A stretch of DNA of 64,000 nt, from contig JAREIK010003431.1 of the NCBI GenBank assembly GCA_029783825.1, positions 1,190,674 through 1,254,673 of the forward strand, written 5' to 3'. Shown here in pieces: positions 12,593-24,350 of this stretch. How positions within the stretch are numbered: the stretch's first letter is position 1; every line of letters begins with the position of its first letter. Below the pieces are notes generated by a model. That model had not been told where the DNA came from, did no database searches, and worked only from the letters and a program-made list of their open reading frames with translations. The stretch comes from Sapria himalayana (lineage: Eukaryota > Streptophyta > Magnoliopsida > Malpighiales > Rafflesiaceae). Made by a program: the position numbers and the translations under genes.

Positions 12593-13297
12593 ATATGCCA
12601 CAAATATGTGATGACTATGTATCACATGCATTTAATTATTGAACAGCCTAATTATATTAGTTTTAGGGTACTATACTCTTAAAATTTTCCATAAAAAAAT
12701 TTAAGGCATGGGTTAGTGCCCTTAATTGGGTTGAATCCCCTTGGGTTGTTTGTAATGGTCCTGGGTAGTTTCAAAATATGAAGAATCTACCTAGATTTGA
12801 AGTAGATCAAGATTTAAATTATTCTTCCATGTTTGTTGCCAGCAATAGTATCTGCCACCTTGAGTTATGCCAGCAACACTATCTGTCACCATGAGTTCCA
12901 CTAGTAACACTATCTGCCACTGTGAGTTCTGTCATATGCACTATTGGCAACTATGAGATGTACCAACATTGGTCATGTCCACCACCTCCGGCAATGCCGT
13001 TCACCTCAACAACCTCCATGAGTGTCGTTGATAGTGATGATTTCCTCATTCGTTACATAAAGAAGCATAAGAAAAAGAAAATTATCCCCAAGCAAAAAAA
13101 TATAATGCAAAATTAAAACTATTCAAACACATTTTCACTATGAACTTACATATGTAAATGTAGCTGGGTTATTTTAAATCGATCAACATAGGTTAAAATG
13201 CCATGTTTATCCAAGGCAATCTTATATCTAACACCTAAACATTCAAAACTCTATTTATCCATGTACAATATCACTACAGAATTCCCTTTGATATCAT
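12593..13297. other. unassigned stretch with a short minisatellite
   Basis: Between the hAT element and the second copia LTR. Apart from the 31-bp repeat (12838-12960) I recognise nothing. ORFs here are short and lack family features. Confidence 0.5.
12838..12960. repeat. 31-bp minisatellite, four degenerate units
   Basis: Units start at 12838, 12869, 12900 and 12931, with consensus core CACTATCTGCCAC followed by ATGAGTT. The first three units are clearly alike; the fourth is diverged and one base shorter. Confidence 0.85.
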
Positions 13298-13611
13298 TGT
13301 TGGGATTTTTGAATCAAAAATCTTTGTTTTTGTGATAATGCACATAAGATAATATTGTTTGTATTGTTTAAAATTTTTTTGTTAATAAATGCATATTTTA
13401 ACATTACATTGAATGAATTTGTATTGAATATTGAATCATCTCTCGTTCACCTATGTTCCAACTTCAATTCGCAAGAAAACTACCTTATGTAGAGTTGCAT
13501 TGTCCGAACCATAAAATTAATGTGTTTAAAATTAAAACTAAAAATTAATGCATATTTTAATTTGCGATGATGTGACATGTCGATTTATAATTTTAAAAAT
13601 CGTATTAAAGA

Positions 13612-13656
<45 letters not shown>

Positions 13657-14723
13657 CAAAAATCAATTTAATATAAATTAATTAATTTGTTTTAATAACA
13701 AAATCAGTTATTTGATTTTAATTAAATTAATTATTTTGATTATATATTTGCATATATATATTCTAAAAAAATAAATCAAAAATGTAAGACTTCATTTATG
13801 GTACTTGGATCAGCCTACAGAAGTGGTCCTGACATAAATAAGATTTTGGGCTCATAACATAAATTATCTTGTACCATAATTCATATTAATTATAATTTAT
13901 ATCATTACATTATTATAAGTATACTTTCTCATATTTTTTAAAAAAATCTTGTGTATTGTTATTTAATTAAATAACAATATATTAAGATTACATGTACTCT
14001 TTGATTGAATATAATAACTGATAATTTAATTTAACTAATCTCCAATTATCTCCTTGGGATTTTTCATTTTAGTTATTTGATATGTCATATCAAATTTACT
14101 TACAGAGTTTGATATTATTATAACATATGACTTTTTTCAAGGAATATCATTAATCTTTCTAACAAGACAGATTTTATTAGTAATTAATATTTAACATATA
14201 CTTGATAAAGTTATTCAATTCATAAAGCAAATAAAATTATTTTTAAATTATATTCTTTATTAATCAAAATAATTATTAATAAATATATGTGAATATTAAT
14301 TATTTCAAGAATAAGAATAATAATATCTAAAATAAATATTATATATATTATTTTACATGTTAGTACAAAAATAACCATACCATAGTTGTCCCGTTCAATA
14401 CACATAAATGTACTAGCATCAAAATTTAGAACATTACTATTTTCTTTAGTCAAGATAAATTTATTGAAATCATATGCTACAATCTTATCGATAGATTGTC
14501 TAGTTTAATCTAAATTGTGAACAATAAACTTTTATTCCATAATAACTTAAAATTTAATTTTCTGCACATAAGTCAAACTCTAAGAACCAAATCATATACT
14601 ATACAAAATAAATGACATATGCATTTTCATTAATTTAACTCATTACAAATTCAATTTATTAAAGCAAAAAAATAATATATATAAGAAAATGATGTAAACA
14701 AGAAAGTGACTTTTAGTATAAAA
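13298..14723 (-). repeat. 3' LTR of minus-strand copia element 2b
   Basis: Second copy of the LTR at 4459-6020, colinear with it from the TGTTGGG edge to the GTATAAAA edge, and ~130 bp shorter. Shared landmarks are the GATGTGACATNTCGATTTATAA word (4746 and 13569), the 'CATAAATAAGAT' word and the AAGAAAATGATGTAAACAAG word near the right edge. The TG start seen in copy 2a is changed in 2b. Moderate divergence indicates two old insertions of one family rather than two LTRs of one element. Confidence 0.75.
13615..13652. repeat. (TA)n microsatellite inside the LTR
   Basis: About 18 TA units at the place where the related LTR has (AC)n (4795-4815). Confidence 0.95.
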
Positions 14724-14744
14724 TATTTCTAATAATCTCTCATT

Positions 14745-16430
14745 TAAACTTAAAGTCATTGTGACATATGTATGATTCCCATCTCTTTCATATGTCTTTC
14801 AAATTTTTTATCTAGAAAGTTATTTGTGAAAGGATCTGTCAGGTTATCTACCAATGCTACTTTCATCACCACCGTATCTTTTTTTTTTTTACAAATTCTC
14901 TTATTATATGATATTTATGCTCGGTGTATTTTTCCTTGTTATGAGTTGTACATTTCTTTGATTTTGTAACTGCCCTATTATTATCATAATAGAGTATAAT
15001 AGGTACTAATATAAAAGGAATGACTTCTAGATTCATTAGGAAAAACCTGAGTTATACAGCCTCCTTGGCTGCCTCCGAAGCTATCACATATTTAGTTTCA
15101 ATGATTGCATTAGCAATACAAGATTATTTGATATTTCTCTAACTTATGACATCCAATTGGAAACACATCGAGTTATGTGTTTCTAAAGAAATACATAACT
15201 CGATGTGGATTTTCTCAAATTCTCATTTAATTGGAAATTTGCATCTATATACCCAATATGTATAAGATTGTATACTTGGTATACTAACACATAATCTCTA
15301 GTCTTTTTCAAGTATGTAATTTATGTGTTTTACTACTATCTTATGTTGTCATCCTGGGTTAGATTGATATCTACTTATCATACCTCTGGAAAAATAGATA
15401 TTAGGTATGATGCAAAACATTGTATACATTAGATTTTTCACTATTTATGTATAAGGAACTACCTTCATTTTCTCTAACTCACTAGGTGTTTTAGGACACT
15501 GGTCTTTTGATATAGTGACTTGTTAGGTGTTTTACTACTATCTTATATACTAAAACGAGTCAATATCTGATCAATATAAACAATCTGAGATAAGCATAAC
15601 ATTCTTTGCTTGTGTTTTTACAAAAGCTTAATTCCAAGAATGTAGGCTTCTCCTAAATCTGTCATATCAAAATAACTAGTTAATTAGACCTTGATTGGAG
15701 ACAATAAACTCACATCATTACTAATGAGTAATATATAAACTTATGATACTAAGAACACCATCATGATATTATTTTAATTTATATACACACAATACTAATT
15801 TTGATATTGATCAAATCCATAAGACTTAATGGCTTGATAAAAATAAGTATTTCAAGATTTAGATGTTTGATTTAGTCTATAAATGAATTTTTTTAATTTA
15901 CATAACTTGTGCTCTTGTTCCCTTTCAATGAAATCATTAGGTTGTATCATATAGATGCATTCTTCAAGATGTTCATTTAAAAATATAGTTTTTATGCTCA
16001 TCTACCAAATATCATAGTCATAATGAGTTGTAACTGATAAGAGAATCTGGGTAAATTTAACATGACCAATGGCGAAAATGTTTCCTCATAATAAATTCCT
16101 TCCTCTAAGTAAAATATTTTGTAATAAGCTTAGCTTTATAAGTCTCAAGTTATTTTTTTTATTATCTTATAGATTGACCTACATTTGATGGGTTTTATCT
16201 CTTCAGGATGATTCATAAGATCCTAGACATGATTGGTGTATATTAACTGCATTTCTAATTTCATTACCTTTTAATAATATTTTATATCTTTATCTTTAAG
16301 TACTAAATCATAGTTCATAAGATTAATATCTACCTTTTCAAGAATATTTATAGTCATGTACACTAATCATATTCTAAATATCCCAGACATCATTGATATC
16401 ATGTGCCTTTCAATTAAATTTTTGGAGGAT
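14745..16430 (-). pseudogene. Ty1/copia element 2b pol relic (reverse transcriptase and RNase H part)
   Basis: Colinear with the left part of element 2a: 14760-15010 matches 6050-6300, and 16060-16300 matches 7050-7290, the latter being the reverse transcriptase start. The element is truncated near 16430; gag, protease and integrase are missing. Internal changes include a snap-back palindrome at 15164-15207. There is no open reading frame of useful length. Too decayed to function. Confidence 0.75.
15164..15207. repeat. 44-bp near-perfect palindrome
   Basis: Arms of 21 bp (CACATCGAGTTATGT at the outside) with one mismatch and a 2-base centre. The related element 2a lacks the left arm at the equivalent position (about 6440-6475). 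Confidence 0.92.
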
Positions 16431-16490
16431 CATTGAATACTTCATCTTATTGATGAATACATTTAGTCTACTTATCATAAGATCCTTAGG

Positions 16491-16830
16491 TTGACAAGTA
16501 AGAATTCCATAATAAAAAGTTACAAAATAGAAAAAGAATTAGTAATTAATGAACTTACAAGACAAAGTAGAGTGGTCTTCATCATATATGACATTTGGAC
16601 TAGTCATGATGATAATGTATTCATATGTCTCACTACCTATTTTATTGATCGTAAAAGTAAGAATTTAGATTCTCCATCCTCATAATGACTCTACTATATA
16701 TGAGTATTTTTCGAGGATCTTTAGACATTACGACATAAAGAATAAAAATATTAATATTATATTTGATAATATGTTAAATAATGATCTCACAATAAATATG
16801 TTTGTTAGAACTATTAGAGGGGATCCCTTA
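16491..16830 (+). pseudogene. hAT transposase fragment, central part
   Basis: The open piece 16491-16685 contains VVFIIYDIWTSHDDNVFICL and TTYFIDRKSK. These match the hAT 'sfT.DlWTS....y..lT.HfID..wkl' block, part of the RNase H-like catalytic core. Downstream, INIIFDNMLNNDLTINMFV (about 16750-16810) corresponds to the 'itlDNAs.Nd..i..l' block with the catalytic-region aspartate. No terminal repeats were found, so the element's borders are unknown. It is unrelated in position to the 10.5-12.6-kb element. Confidence 0.8.
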
Positions 16831-17049
16831 GGTAAAATTAATTATAGCAAGTATATGGGTCAAACATTTAAACATAAGAGCAAGTAGGAATACAAATAGT
16901 TTCTTTCTCATTAAAACATATATGAAATAAACTAAAATATATTAAGAGACCTTATAGGCTACCAGAGTTTGACACTCTATGCAAGTTGGCAGACCTAAAA
17001 AAGAAAAAAAAATTAAATAGATAATAAACATTGCTTAGTACTCAAAATA
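16831..17049. other. unassigned junction sequence
   Basis: AT-rich sequence between the hAT fragment and the first recognisable family A LTR sequence. No feature seen. Confidence 0.5.
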
Positions 17050-19270
17050 CCAAATAAATGGTATCATTTGCGGAGTAAAATATGAAGTATTTTAATGAAT
17101 ATAATAATTATCAAAGAGAATTCACTAAAATTTTATTTTAAAGAGGAAGTGATGAATATTAGTGAAATCAGAGTGACTTTGGGTGAAATTGGTGGATATG
17201 GTAGAAAAAGACTTGTAGGAGAGAGAAGTGATAGAGATTCATGACAATTCTCTTGTCATGACTTATATATACCTTCCATATTAGCCTAAGTAGTTGTGAC
17301 GACCTTTTGAATCTATAACTCTACCAAAATAATTATGATTTTCTTTCTATGTCTTTTCACGACCACTGAGTAGATATAATAATCATGGATGCAATACTTT
17401 TTAGAGTAGAGTTATATTATCTCTAAATAAATTAATGATTGACTTTATTTTTACATTGTAATAGTCGAGTAGCCCATTGGTACAAGTAGTCATGGAATAT
17501 TCTAGAGATGCAACTTATTCAAATAAAACCAAAATATCAGCAACATTAGTCAATGACATCATTTTTTCACTATGATTTTTTTGTACTATAAAGTATTTAC
17601 TTTGGTCATAGCTTTTTCCAATGCCATGATCTTGTCCTCTAGAGAAAAAATACTAAATTTGTGGCAATATTTAGTATAGTGAGTTGGTATTATAGAAAGT
17701 ATTTGACTTAGCCATAACATTCATAGTACTATGCACTTCCCCCATTTAACCAAGACCAAAGCCACAACCAATTCCCAATACCATGAATTTATGTTATAGA
17801 GAGTTTAAACATCAGTCATAGTCATTCATAGTGTTACAATAATTGTTCTCCAGAGAGGATCAAAAGAGATGAAAAAGTCATGACTACAAATTTATACCAT
17901 GATATCCAACTTAAAATAATTTACGGATTTTGGAAGTATACAAGTCATACTTAGAAAAAAAAAAGAAAGCGAGGAGAGGAGCAAAAATCAGATCATGAAA
18001 CATTCGAAGCTTAGGTTCCATGACTTCAACATTATTTAGGGGAAAATCTAAGGTGAACAACAAGAAAATTTAATTGGAATTAGAGTTTTATTTTTGGAAA
18101 TTAGTTTGGCATTCATTGAAAAGTTTAGAATTCATTAGGTGACTTTTCACATATCTCATATGAATTTATCCCTAATTTCTAACTATATTGAATTTTATAG
18201 TTGGTTATGTATTTATGTTATAATAGATAATTTAATTAATGAATTTATGTTTGATTTATAATGCATTTGGATATTAATGGATATAGATGTACCTGAGAAC
18301 TAATAAATAAGGGTTTCATGAATATGTCAGTTTATGTGTGTGAGCCATGGTAGATGGTGACATAAATGGCACATGACATACTAATATGGTTCAAATTGAA
18401 GGAAGTGAAAGCCCTTATAATATCAATATATGAGATAAACTAACATGTAAAATATTAAGGTGAGGTATGTTAATCATTTCAAATATGATGCTCATAAAAC
18501 TAAAAATACAAGCATGTTAAATATCAATCTTTTATGTATTATCTTGATGAACTAACCTCAAGTAATATGGGGTTTAAGTAGAACATATTACCTAAGAGTC
18601 ATTATAATGTGTGAGTCGTGTGTCAGTTATAATGAATAGTACCATGTTTGTCATGTGGTACACACATGTGGGGAAGACTCATACGGTGATGACAACCCTG
18701 TGCATCATTCCTACTTGTGCACCTCTATGGGTTAAATTTTTGAAAGGATGCATATTTAATTATCATAAGTATGATACTCAAGAAGCTAAAAGAACAAATG
18801 CATTTAGTATTATATTATCGCATGTCATTGAGACAATTAAAGATTAGAGAATATAATTACATGCTCGAAGCAATCATCAATGATAGTTAATGTATTGCCT
18901 AAAATAAGTAGATATAATAATGATCCTTACGTGGATCATGCATAAGTATCTAATTTACTATTCATACAATAACCAAATACAATATAAACCAAACACTGAG
19001 AAACTTTATCATGCATAACTACATGCACTAATCATAGAGTCTGAGTATATTCTCTAAGACCAAGAACATCTATTCAACTCATATGATCATCAGTTAATTA
19101 TTGATCGATCGAATTATCTATTAATTCCCATGAGATAGATAATTCGAACTTATGTTTACATTATTACTCGTATGACTCATATACTTATATAGCTACATTG
19201 GACGAGAAATTTTTTTTCAACTAGATTTTGTGGGCATATCAACTAATTATGAGTTTTATCATTATCATAA
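17050..19270 (+). mobile_element. family A LTR, partial, plus orientation
   Basis: First of many copies of the dominant repeat. It contains a weak GTCATGAC-type array (about 17290-17900), a purine-rich transcribed-leader-like zone (17950-18010) and the R/U5-like region that is colinear with 26040-27230 and 49550-51400. Landmarks are the word TCATGACTTATATATACC near 17255 and a 9-bp CATGAC-based hairpin (about 17239-17261). Both ends are ragged. The 78-codon ORF at 18611-18847 is not conserved in related copies. Confidence 0.65.
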
Positions 19271-19439
19271 AATTATAATATATATTATTAGAATTATACA
19301 TATCTAATGTTAGATTCATATGTTAGCTACTAATACTTAAAATATGATTATGATAATAATAAAACTAATAAATTAATTCATGAAAAATTAGATTAGGAGA
19401 TAGAAATTTAAAATTTCAAATGAATGTTAGATATCAATT

Positions 19440-20125
19440 TCTAAGATTAGGTGATAAAAGAAAAAGCTAAACACATTTACAAGGGTAAAAAAAAGTTATA
19501 GAAGCCAAATTTTGTCAAGATTTCTTCCCAAGTGTCGGATCCCAAACTTATATTTTTGATTCAAAGGGAGAAGAGATGGTTGATATCTACCCTAAAAAAT
19601 ATATTTTATGAGTAAGTGGGGATTTGAAGACTTTATATCCCACCTTTACATCTAATGATCTTGATGAGGAATTGGAATTGATTTTTTCAACACATGATAA
19701 TCATGAGAGAGTTCTACTCCAACCTAAAAGACATACAAAACAAAAGGTACTATATATGAAGAGTCTAGGTATGTTTTAATAGGAGATTTATAAATGAAAA
19801 TTTTGGATTGTAGGGGGTTGTAGTTGGTATAGCCTTCAAAACTCTAAAAATATAACAAAACTACAAAGTAATCACCAAAATTTTGATAGAAGATATTGAA
19901 AGTTATAGATGGTCATCAAAAAGTTTCATTGGACACCTAGTGAGAGGAGAGTTGACAAAAGATGGCAAAGTTAGGTTGTATTTTTTTTGTTTTATTTTAC
20001 AATTGACTCTTAACATCTCTACCATCATGTAAGATAGATTGATTTTGCTTTTTGCCCTAGTGAGAGAGTACAAGATCAATGTTGGCAATATTTCATAGAA
20101 GTCGATTCTTGAATTCTAAAAGGAA
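19440..20125 (+). pseudogene. family A internal fragment with plant transposon protein domain (copy 1)
   Basis: Crossing frames, EFYSNLKDIQNKRYY (about 19708-19755) is followed by VCFNRRFINENFGL and GELTKDGKVRLYFFCFILQL (about 19945-20005), then REYKINVGNIS*KSILEF to 20118. This matches the order 'vreFY.NL...vrG..V.f....IN.LlgLp ... alLyali.g..idVg..I..si' of the putative plant transposon protein domain (Pfam Transposase_32 type, from memory). It contains stops and frameshifts. It ends just before an LTR start, as in the other copies. Confidence 0.75.
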
Positions 20126-20134
20126 AATTTTTAG

Positions 20135-21650
20135 GCCTATAATTAATGTTTAGTATGTAAATTATCAAATATTCTTGTATATTATGATACTATTAGATGA
20201 TATGTAAGCATGAAAATGAGTCGTAATTAGATCGATTTTACAACTTAAAAGTTTTGATAGATTTTGATGAATATTTATGAAATTAGTATATTTTTTTAGG
20301 TATATGGTGACTAGTGATTTATGGGTCATTAAGTAGTTTCAACATTCAATCTTAGCTAAAATTCTATGTATTTAGCAATGATAATATTTGCACGACATGA
20401 CTCTATCACTTCTTTGATATTATCATTCAACTATGCAACATATTCTTTTGGCTATGATATTATCATGAAGTCACAACCATACTTATCTTATAATAATTAA
20501 ATAGTCGTGATATTAATTTTATATCATAGTAAATAGTTACCATTTTGATGCTAAAAGATATGACCACTTCTTACCATCGAGACTTTATCTTTACTAAGGT
20601 TTTATATTATCAAGTTAGAGTCATGATCTTTTAATGAAGCCATGACTTTTAAGTTTTAAAATATGACAAAGACAAAGCAACCCTGGCCAAAGAAATGACA
20701 ATTATCTAGTGCCAAGAATTTTGGTCATAGAATATCATAGAGGGTAATATTTGAGCAAGACTAATTCTTAAGGGCACGACTTTTTTCCTCAAGAGAAGTC
20801 AAAACTATGACCATGAAATATGGTTTGATTGCCAAAGAAATGGTCATTACTAAGCATCGTTTCCATTCAACACACAATATAGGTGAAGGCCAAAGCCGTG
20901 ACTATTACTAGTATCACAACTATGTGATATATGAGAAAGGTCATGACCAAAGTTATGGTTATTCTCAGTACCATGACTATTTGATATATCAGAAAGACCA
21001 AGGCAAAGTCATGATCATTATTAATATCATGGGCATCTAATGTAGAAGAATGATCATTTATAGTAACATGGATATTCATAGTACCATGTCCATATGATGT
21101 ACATGGTATACCAAAGCCAAAGTCATAATCATTCTTATTGCCATAACTTTGTATTACATAGATAAAAAGTATAAGTCATGGATACTTTATATACCATGAC
21201 TTTGTGTTATATAAATATTAAGTTTCTTTTCAAAGTTGTGACAACTTTCCTAGAGTTGTGACCTAATATTCAAGAGACCAAGACCAAAGTTTTAGTATCT
21301 TTCAAAAGTTGCGACCTTTATTGATCATAAATTCTCACAAATGAGCTTTTAAGATAATATCTACCAATAAAATTGGATGACATAATAAAGTCGCAATAAG
21401 TTTTTGGTGATATTATTGGGAATTTGTTATTGTTAATGTGAGTTGATGTAATTATCCTTGAAAAATAATAATTATTTTTTTGTAGGTTAGATAACATTAG
21501 TTTGATAGTTTTTTTGAGATTAAATAGTTTGTCTTTTTTATCTTAATTGAATTGCAGAATTGTTGTGTTTTGTTTCTTCCTTGTCTATTTTTTTCATTTT
21601 TTTCAGCTAACAAATCAAAAATGTAAATTTTTAGGACTGAGCTAACATCT
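20135..21650 (+). repeat. family A LTR, internally deleted, plus orientation
   Basis: It begins after the internal domain with TTTAGTATGTAAATTATC, the LTR-start word shared with 24650 and 31990. The GTCATGAC array (20640-21320) follows. The sequence then jumps to the LTR end (21360-21650, colinear with 28905-29150), so the TATA box, leader and R/U5-like region are missing. The minus-strand ORF at 20867-21079 is a shadow of the array, whose ~57-bp unit is a multiple of three. Confidence 0.75.
20820..21200 (+). repeat. GTCATGAC-type array, ~57-bp units
   Basis: Degenerate tandem units with the pattern CCAAAGTCATGGTCATT, a short spacer, ACCATGACTATNTGATATA and GAGAAAGGNCAAGG. At least five units are visible. 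Units diverge by many substitutions but keep their spacing. Confidence 0.8.
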
Positions 21651-21733
21651 AGAGACTTATAAAATGATAAATCAAAAAAAATAATGTACAACCAATCATT
21701 TGAGGAAAATCTAAAATATTTATAAATGAGTTA

Positions 21734-22000
21734 ATGAAGAAGAATGATGTAGACAAATATCATTTGGGAAGAAATGAGATAAGAATATATGAGAATATTT
21801 CAAACTATCAATATGAGAAGTCCTATTGTTCACCATATAGCGACTTCTATTACATTTCTCATGGTAGCCTTAATCGACTCTATTATCAGAAAGAACAAGA
21901 TATAGAGATTGGAGATATAGAAAGCATGAAGAAAGCACATTCAATGATTCTTATTCAATCCATTAATCTTCATGTGATAATATACTTACCTAGCTACTAA
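21734..22000 (+). pseudogene. 88-codon ORF at the start of the family A internal region
   Basis: It reads MKKNDVDKYHLGRNEIRI..., then a tyrosine-rich middle (YCSPYSDFYYISHGSLNRLY) and an acidic part (EIGDIESMKK). A related but broken sequence lies at 29200-29340 (TATTCTACCAAATAGCAA word), also just inside an LTR end. It sits where gag would be expected, but I cannot match it to a known gag domain. Probably a surviving piece of the element's first ORF. Confidence 0.4.
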
Positions 22001-22582
22001 TTGATTTGAGAAGAGTAAATGTCATGGTAGAAGAGTATGATAGACGTTGGAAAAAGAATTATCTAGTCACAAATTTGGGTATGTTCAAAAAAAAGATATA
22101 TCAAAAGTTTTAGTGACTAATACAAAAGAAATAAAAAAAGTAGGCAAGTATGATTAAAGCATTGCAATAGAAGTTTATGTGGCTAAAATGGAGATATGCA
22201 AGGTTGAAAAACTACAAGATGTAATTGAAGATACAATCAAGAGTATTCAAGAATAAGAGGTAAATTTTGAAGTTTTAGTAATTGATATAGAAGAAGTTGT
22301 GGAGGAGAAATAAGAACAATAAGTTAAAAAAGTCATGTTATTTTGCAATATTGGGGCAAGGGAAAAAACAAAGAAGATGTTCTTCTTCCCAACTATCCTT
22401 GTAGATGATATAATTGAGATGATTACTTATCCAACATTAATGACTAATATATAAAGTACAAGAAGGAAAGAGATTAAGAATTGTATGGAGAATTTAACTT
22501 GGATAGTATAGATTTTCGACATATTCAAACTAGCTGTAATTATAGTTCTTAAAGCCCAAAGTCATTGTTTTATTTCAGTCTC

Positions 22583-22910
22583 GTGACTTTAGTGTTATAT
22601 AAATAAAAATACTTATCAGAAGCTTAATGATAAATCCATGATCATTTTTTAGTATTGTGACTTTGTTGTCATAGAAATAAAATGATAAATAGAAGCTCAA
22701 TGACAAAGTTATGGCCGTGCTCAACACTATGACTTTAGTGTTATAGAAATAAAATATTCATCAGAAGCTTTTTGATAAAACCATATTCATGCCCTAGGCC
22801 ATGACTCATTATATAAATAAAAATATCATCATAAACCAAATTCCAAAGTTGTAACCACAACTCAGTGTCATGACTTTGAAGTAACAACTTAATATAGAAC
22901 CATGACTTTT
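22583..22910 (+). repeat. 72-bp tandem array with GTGACTTTAGTG-type units inside the internal region
   Basis: TGAC words recur at 22584, 22658, 22730, 22802, 22871 and 22903, giving periods of 74, 72, 72, 69 and a short final unit. Each unit has CATGACTTTAGTGTTATAGA, AAATAAAA and AGAAGCT. 72 bp equals 24 codons, so the array may once have encoded a peptide repeat. The unit is a relative of the LTR array unit. Confidence 0.85.
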
Positions 22911-23349
22911 CATTTAAAGTAAGAATAATAAGCCTGCAAAGTTACAACTTTCAATAATTATGTTGCACCTATAAATGCTAAACCAAAAAAAGCATTCAAT
23001 AATATCCAATTTCTTTCATGATTCCATGACAACCCAACCATAAATACACTGATTCAATGATGAAAGGGATAAGATCCTCAAAGAAAATAGTCAAAGAAAT
23101 GAATCACATGGAAAAAAAGAAGTGATAGAAACCCAACACAATGAAAATCCCACCTGGACTTGTGGGGCTCACTATGATATTTGTTACAAAACTAGTGTAG
23201 TGATGGATGAGATTGATTTTTGCAAAAAAAAAAGCTTTATTTGAGAAAGATGATTCAGAAAATTCATCCATGCTTTTGGAAACAAAATGAAGAAAAGGAA
23301 TTAGTTATTATTTTCATGCATAAAGAATGAGACAATAATTCCATTATGA

Positions 23350-23703
23350 AAGAATTCTATTCTAATTTGGAGGATACACAAAGAAAAACATGCTATGTGA
23401 GAGTTATTTTGGTGGGCTTTGATAAAGAGATAATAAATGAGTTATTTCAAAGAGCACATATAGATATTTGATGTTTGTATAACTTATGAAGGTGAGCAAA
23501 GTTTTGTTGTATTTCATATGCTCATTTGTATTACTGACACTCCATGTCTTAATGATTATTCTGGAGAGTGCAATCTTGTTGTATGCCATCCTCATTAGTT
23601 ATAGTTTTGATGTTGGAAAGATTCTTGAGAAATCGATTCTTGGCTTCCTTGAGAGTGAATTTTCTAGCCAACTAATTCATCCTTCCCTGATTACTTTATT
23701 ATA
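23350..23703 (+). pseudogene. plant transposon protein domain (copy 2)
   Basis: EFYSNLEDTQRKTCYVR..., VGFDKEIINELFQ (about 23350-23440), a broken middle, then the open piece 23486-23704 ending ILLYAILISYSFDVGKILEK, SILGFLESEF and HPSLITLL. The blocks correspond to 'reFY.NL', 'vrG..v.f....IN.L', 'LLYA...g.siDVG.iI..SI' and 'fPsLIT.LC'. This is the best-preserved copy of the C-terminal half. A frameshift separates the halves. The biochemical role of this domain is not known to me. Confidence 0.82.
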
Positions 23704-24244
23704 AAGTGTCTGATAATGTCTCTATTAACATCATTGAGTGTTAAAAAATAAATTGAAAAAGATAGAAAAAAAAACTAATTTTCTAAGTGTAAGGACAAGT
23801 AGAAAATTGGGAAGAATGACTATCCTTAACTAAAGTTGACATACAAGATACAAAAAGAAGGGATAAAAGTCGAAAAAATGAGAAAGACCACAATATGCAT
23901 TCTCTAGCTACATAAGAAGATATATTTGTCAATGTTTTTTACATTTTGTAAAATTTGTAGCAGGATGTCAAAAAAAATAAGAGTTGAAAAACAAGATTCA
24001 ATCCCTATGTATAACAATAGCAAAGAAAATTGAAAAATAAGATGTAATATGAGAAATGCATCTCAAACAAAAAAAATATCTTTAAAGACAATATCAATAA
24101 GCTCTTATAAGAGGAGATGAAATGCATGAAGGAATGAATGACAGTGCTGAATCGTTTCTGAGTCTTTATGAGGTCATCATAATAGATTGGAAGAAAATAG
24201 TGTTGAAATGAGATAAAGAAAATGGAAATGACATGCAATATCAG

Positions 24245-24350
24245 AAAAACTAGTGGATAGAGAAATTAAGAAAGTATAATATGAATGAAAATGACATATA
24301 TTTTGCAATGGGAGCCTTTGAGGGTGTATTAAACTTCACTAGGAAAAGAT
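24245..24350 (+). pseudogene. conserved 3' block of the family A internal ORF
   Basis: An open stretch with WIEKLRKYNMNEN, YFAMGAFEGVLNF. The copy at 62413-62510 reads WIKDLEKCNENQ, YFALGSFEDSLNL in the same frame order. Conserved positions are W-I, L, K, N-x-N, Y, F-A, G-x-F-E and L-N. Conservation at the protein level between two diverged copies suggests it was coding. I do not recognise a named domain. Confidence 0.7.

Noticed and set aside
12412..12682. Overlapping ORFs rich in Gly, Pro and His on both strands
   Set aside because: They lie in the GC-rich subterminal region of the hAT element and reflect its word repeats.
20820..21200. CRISPR-like spaced repeats
   Set aside because: Units are degenerate, there are no unique spacers of constant length, and the setting is a plant LTR.
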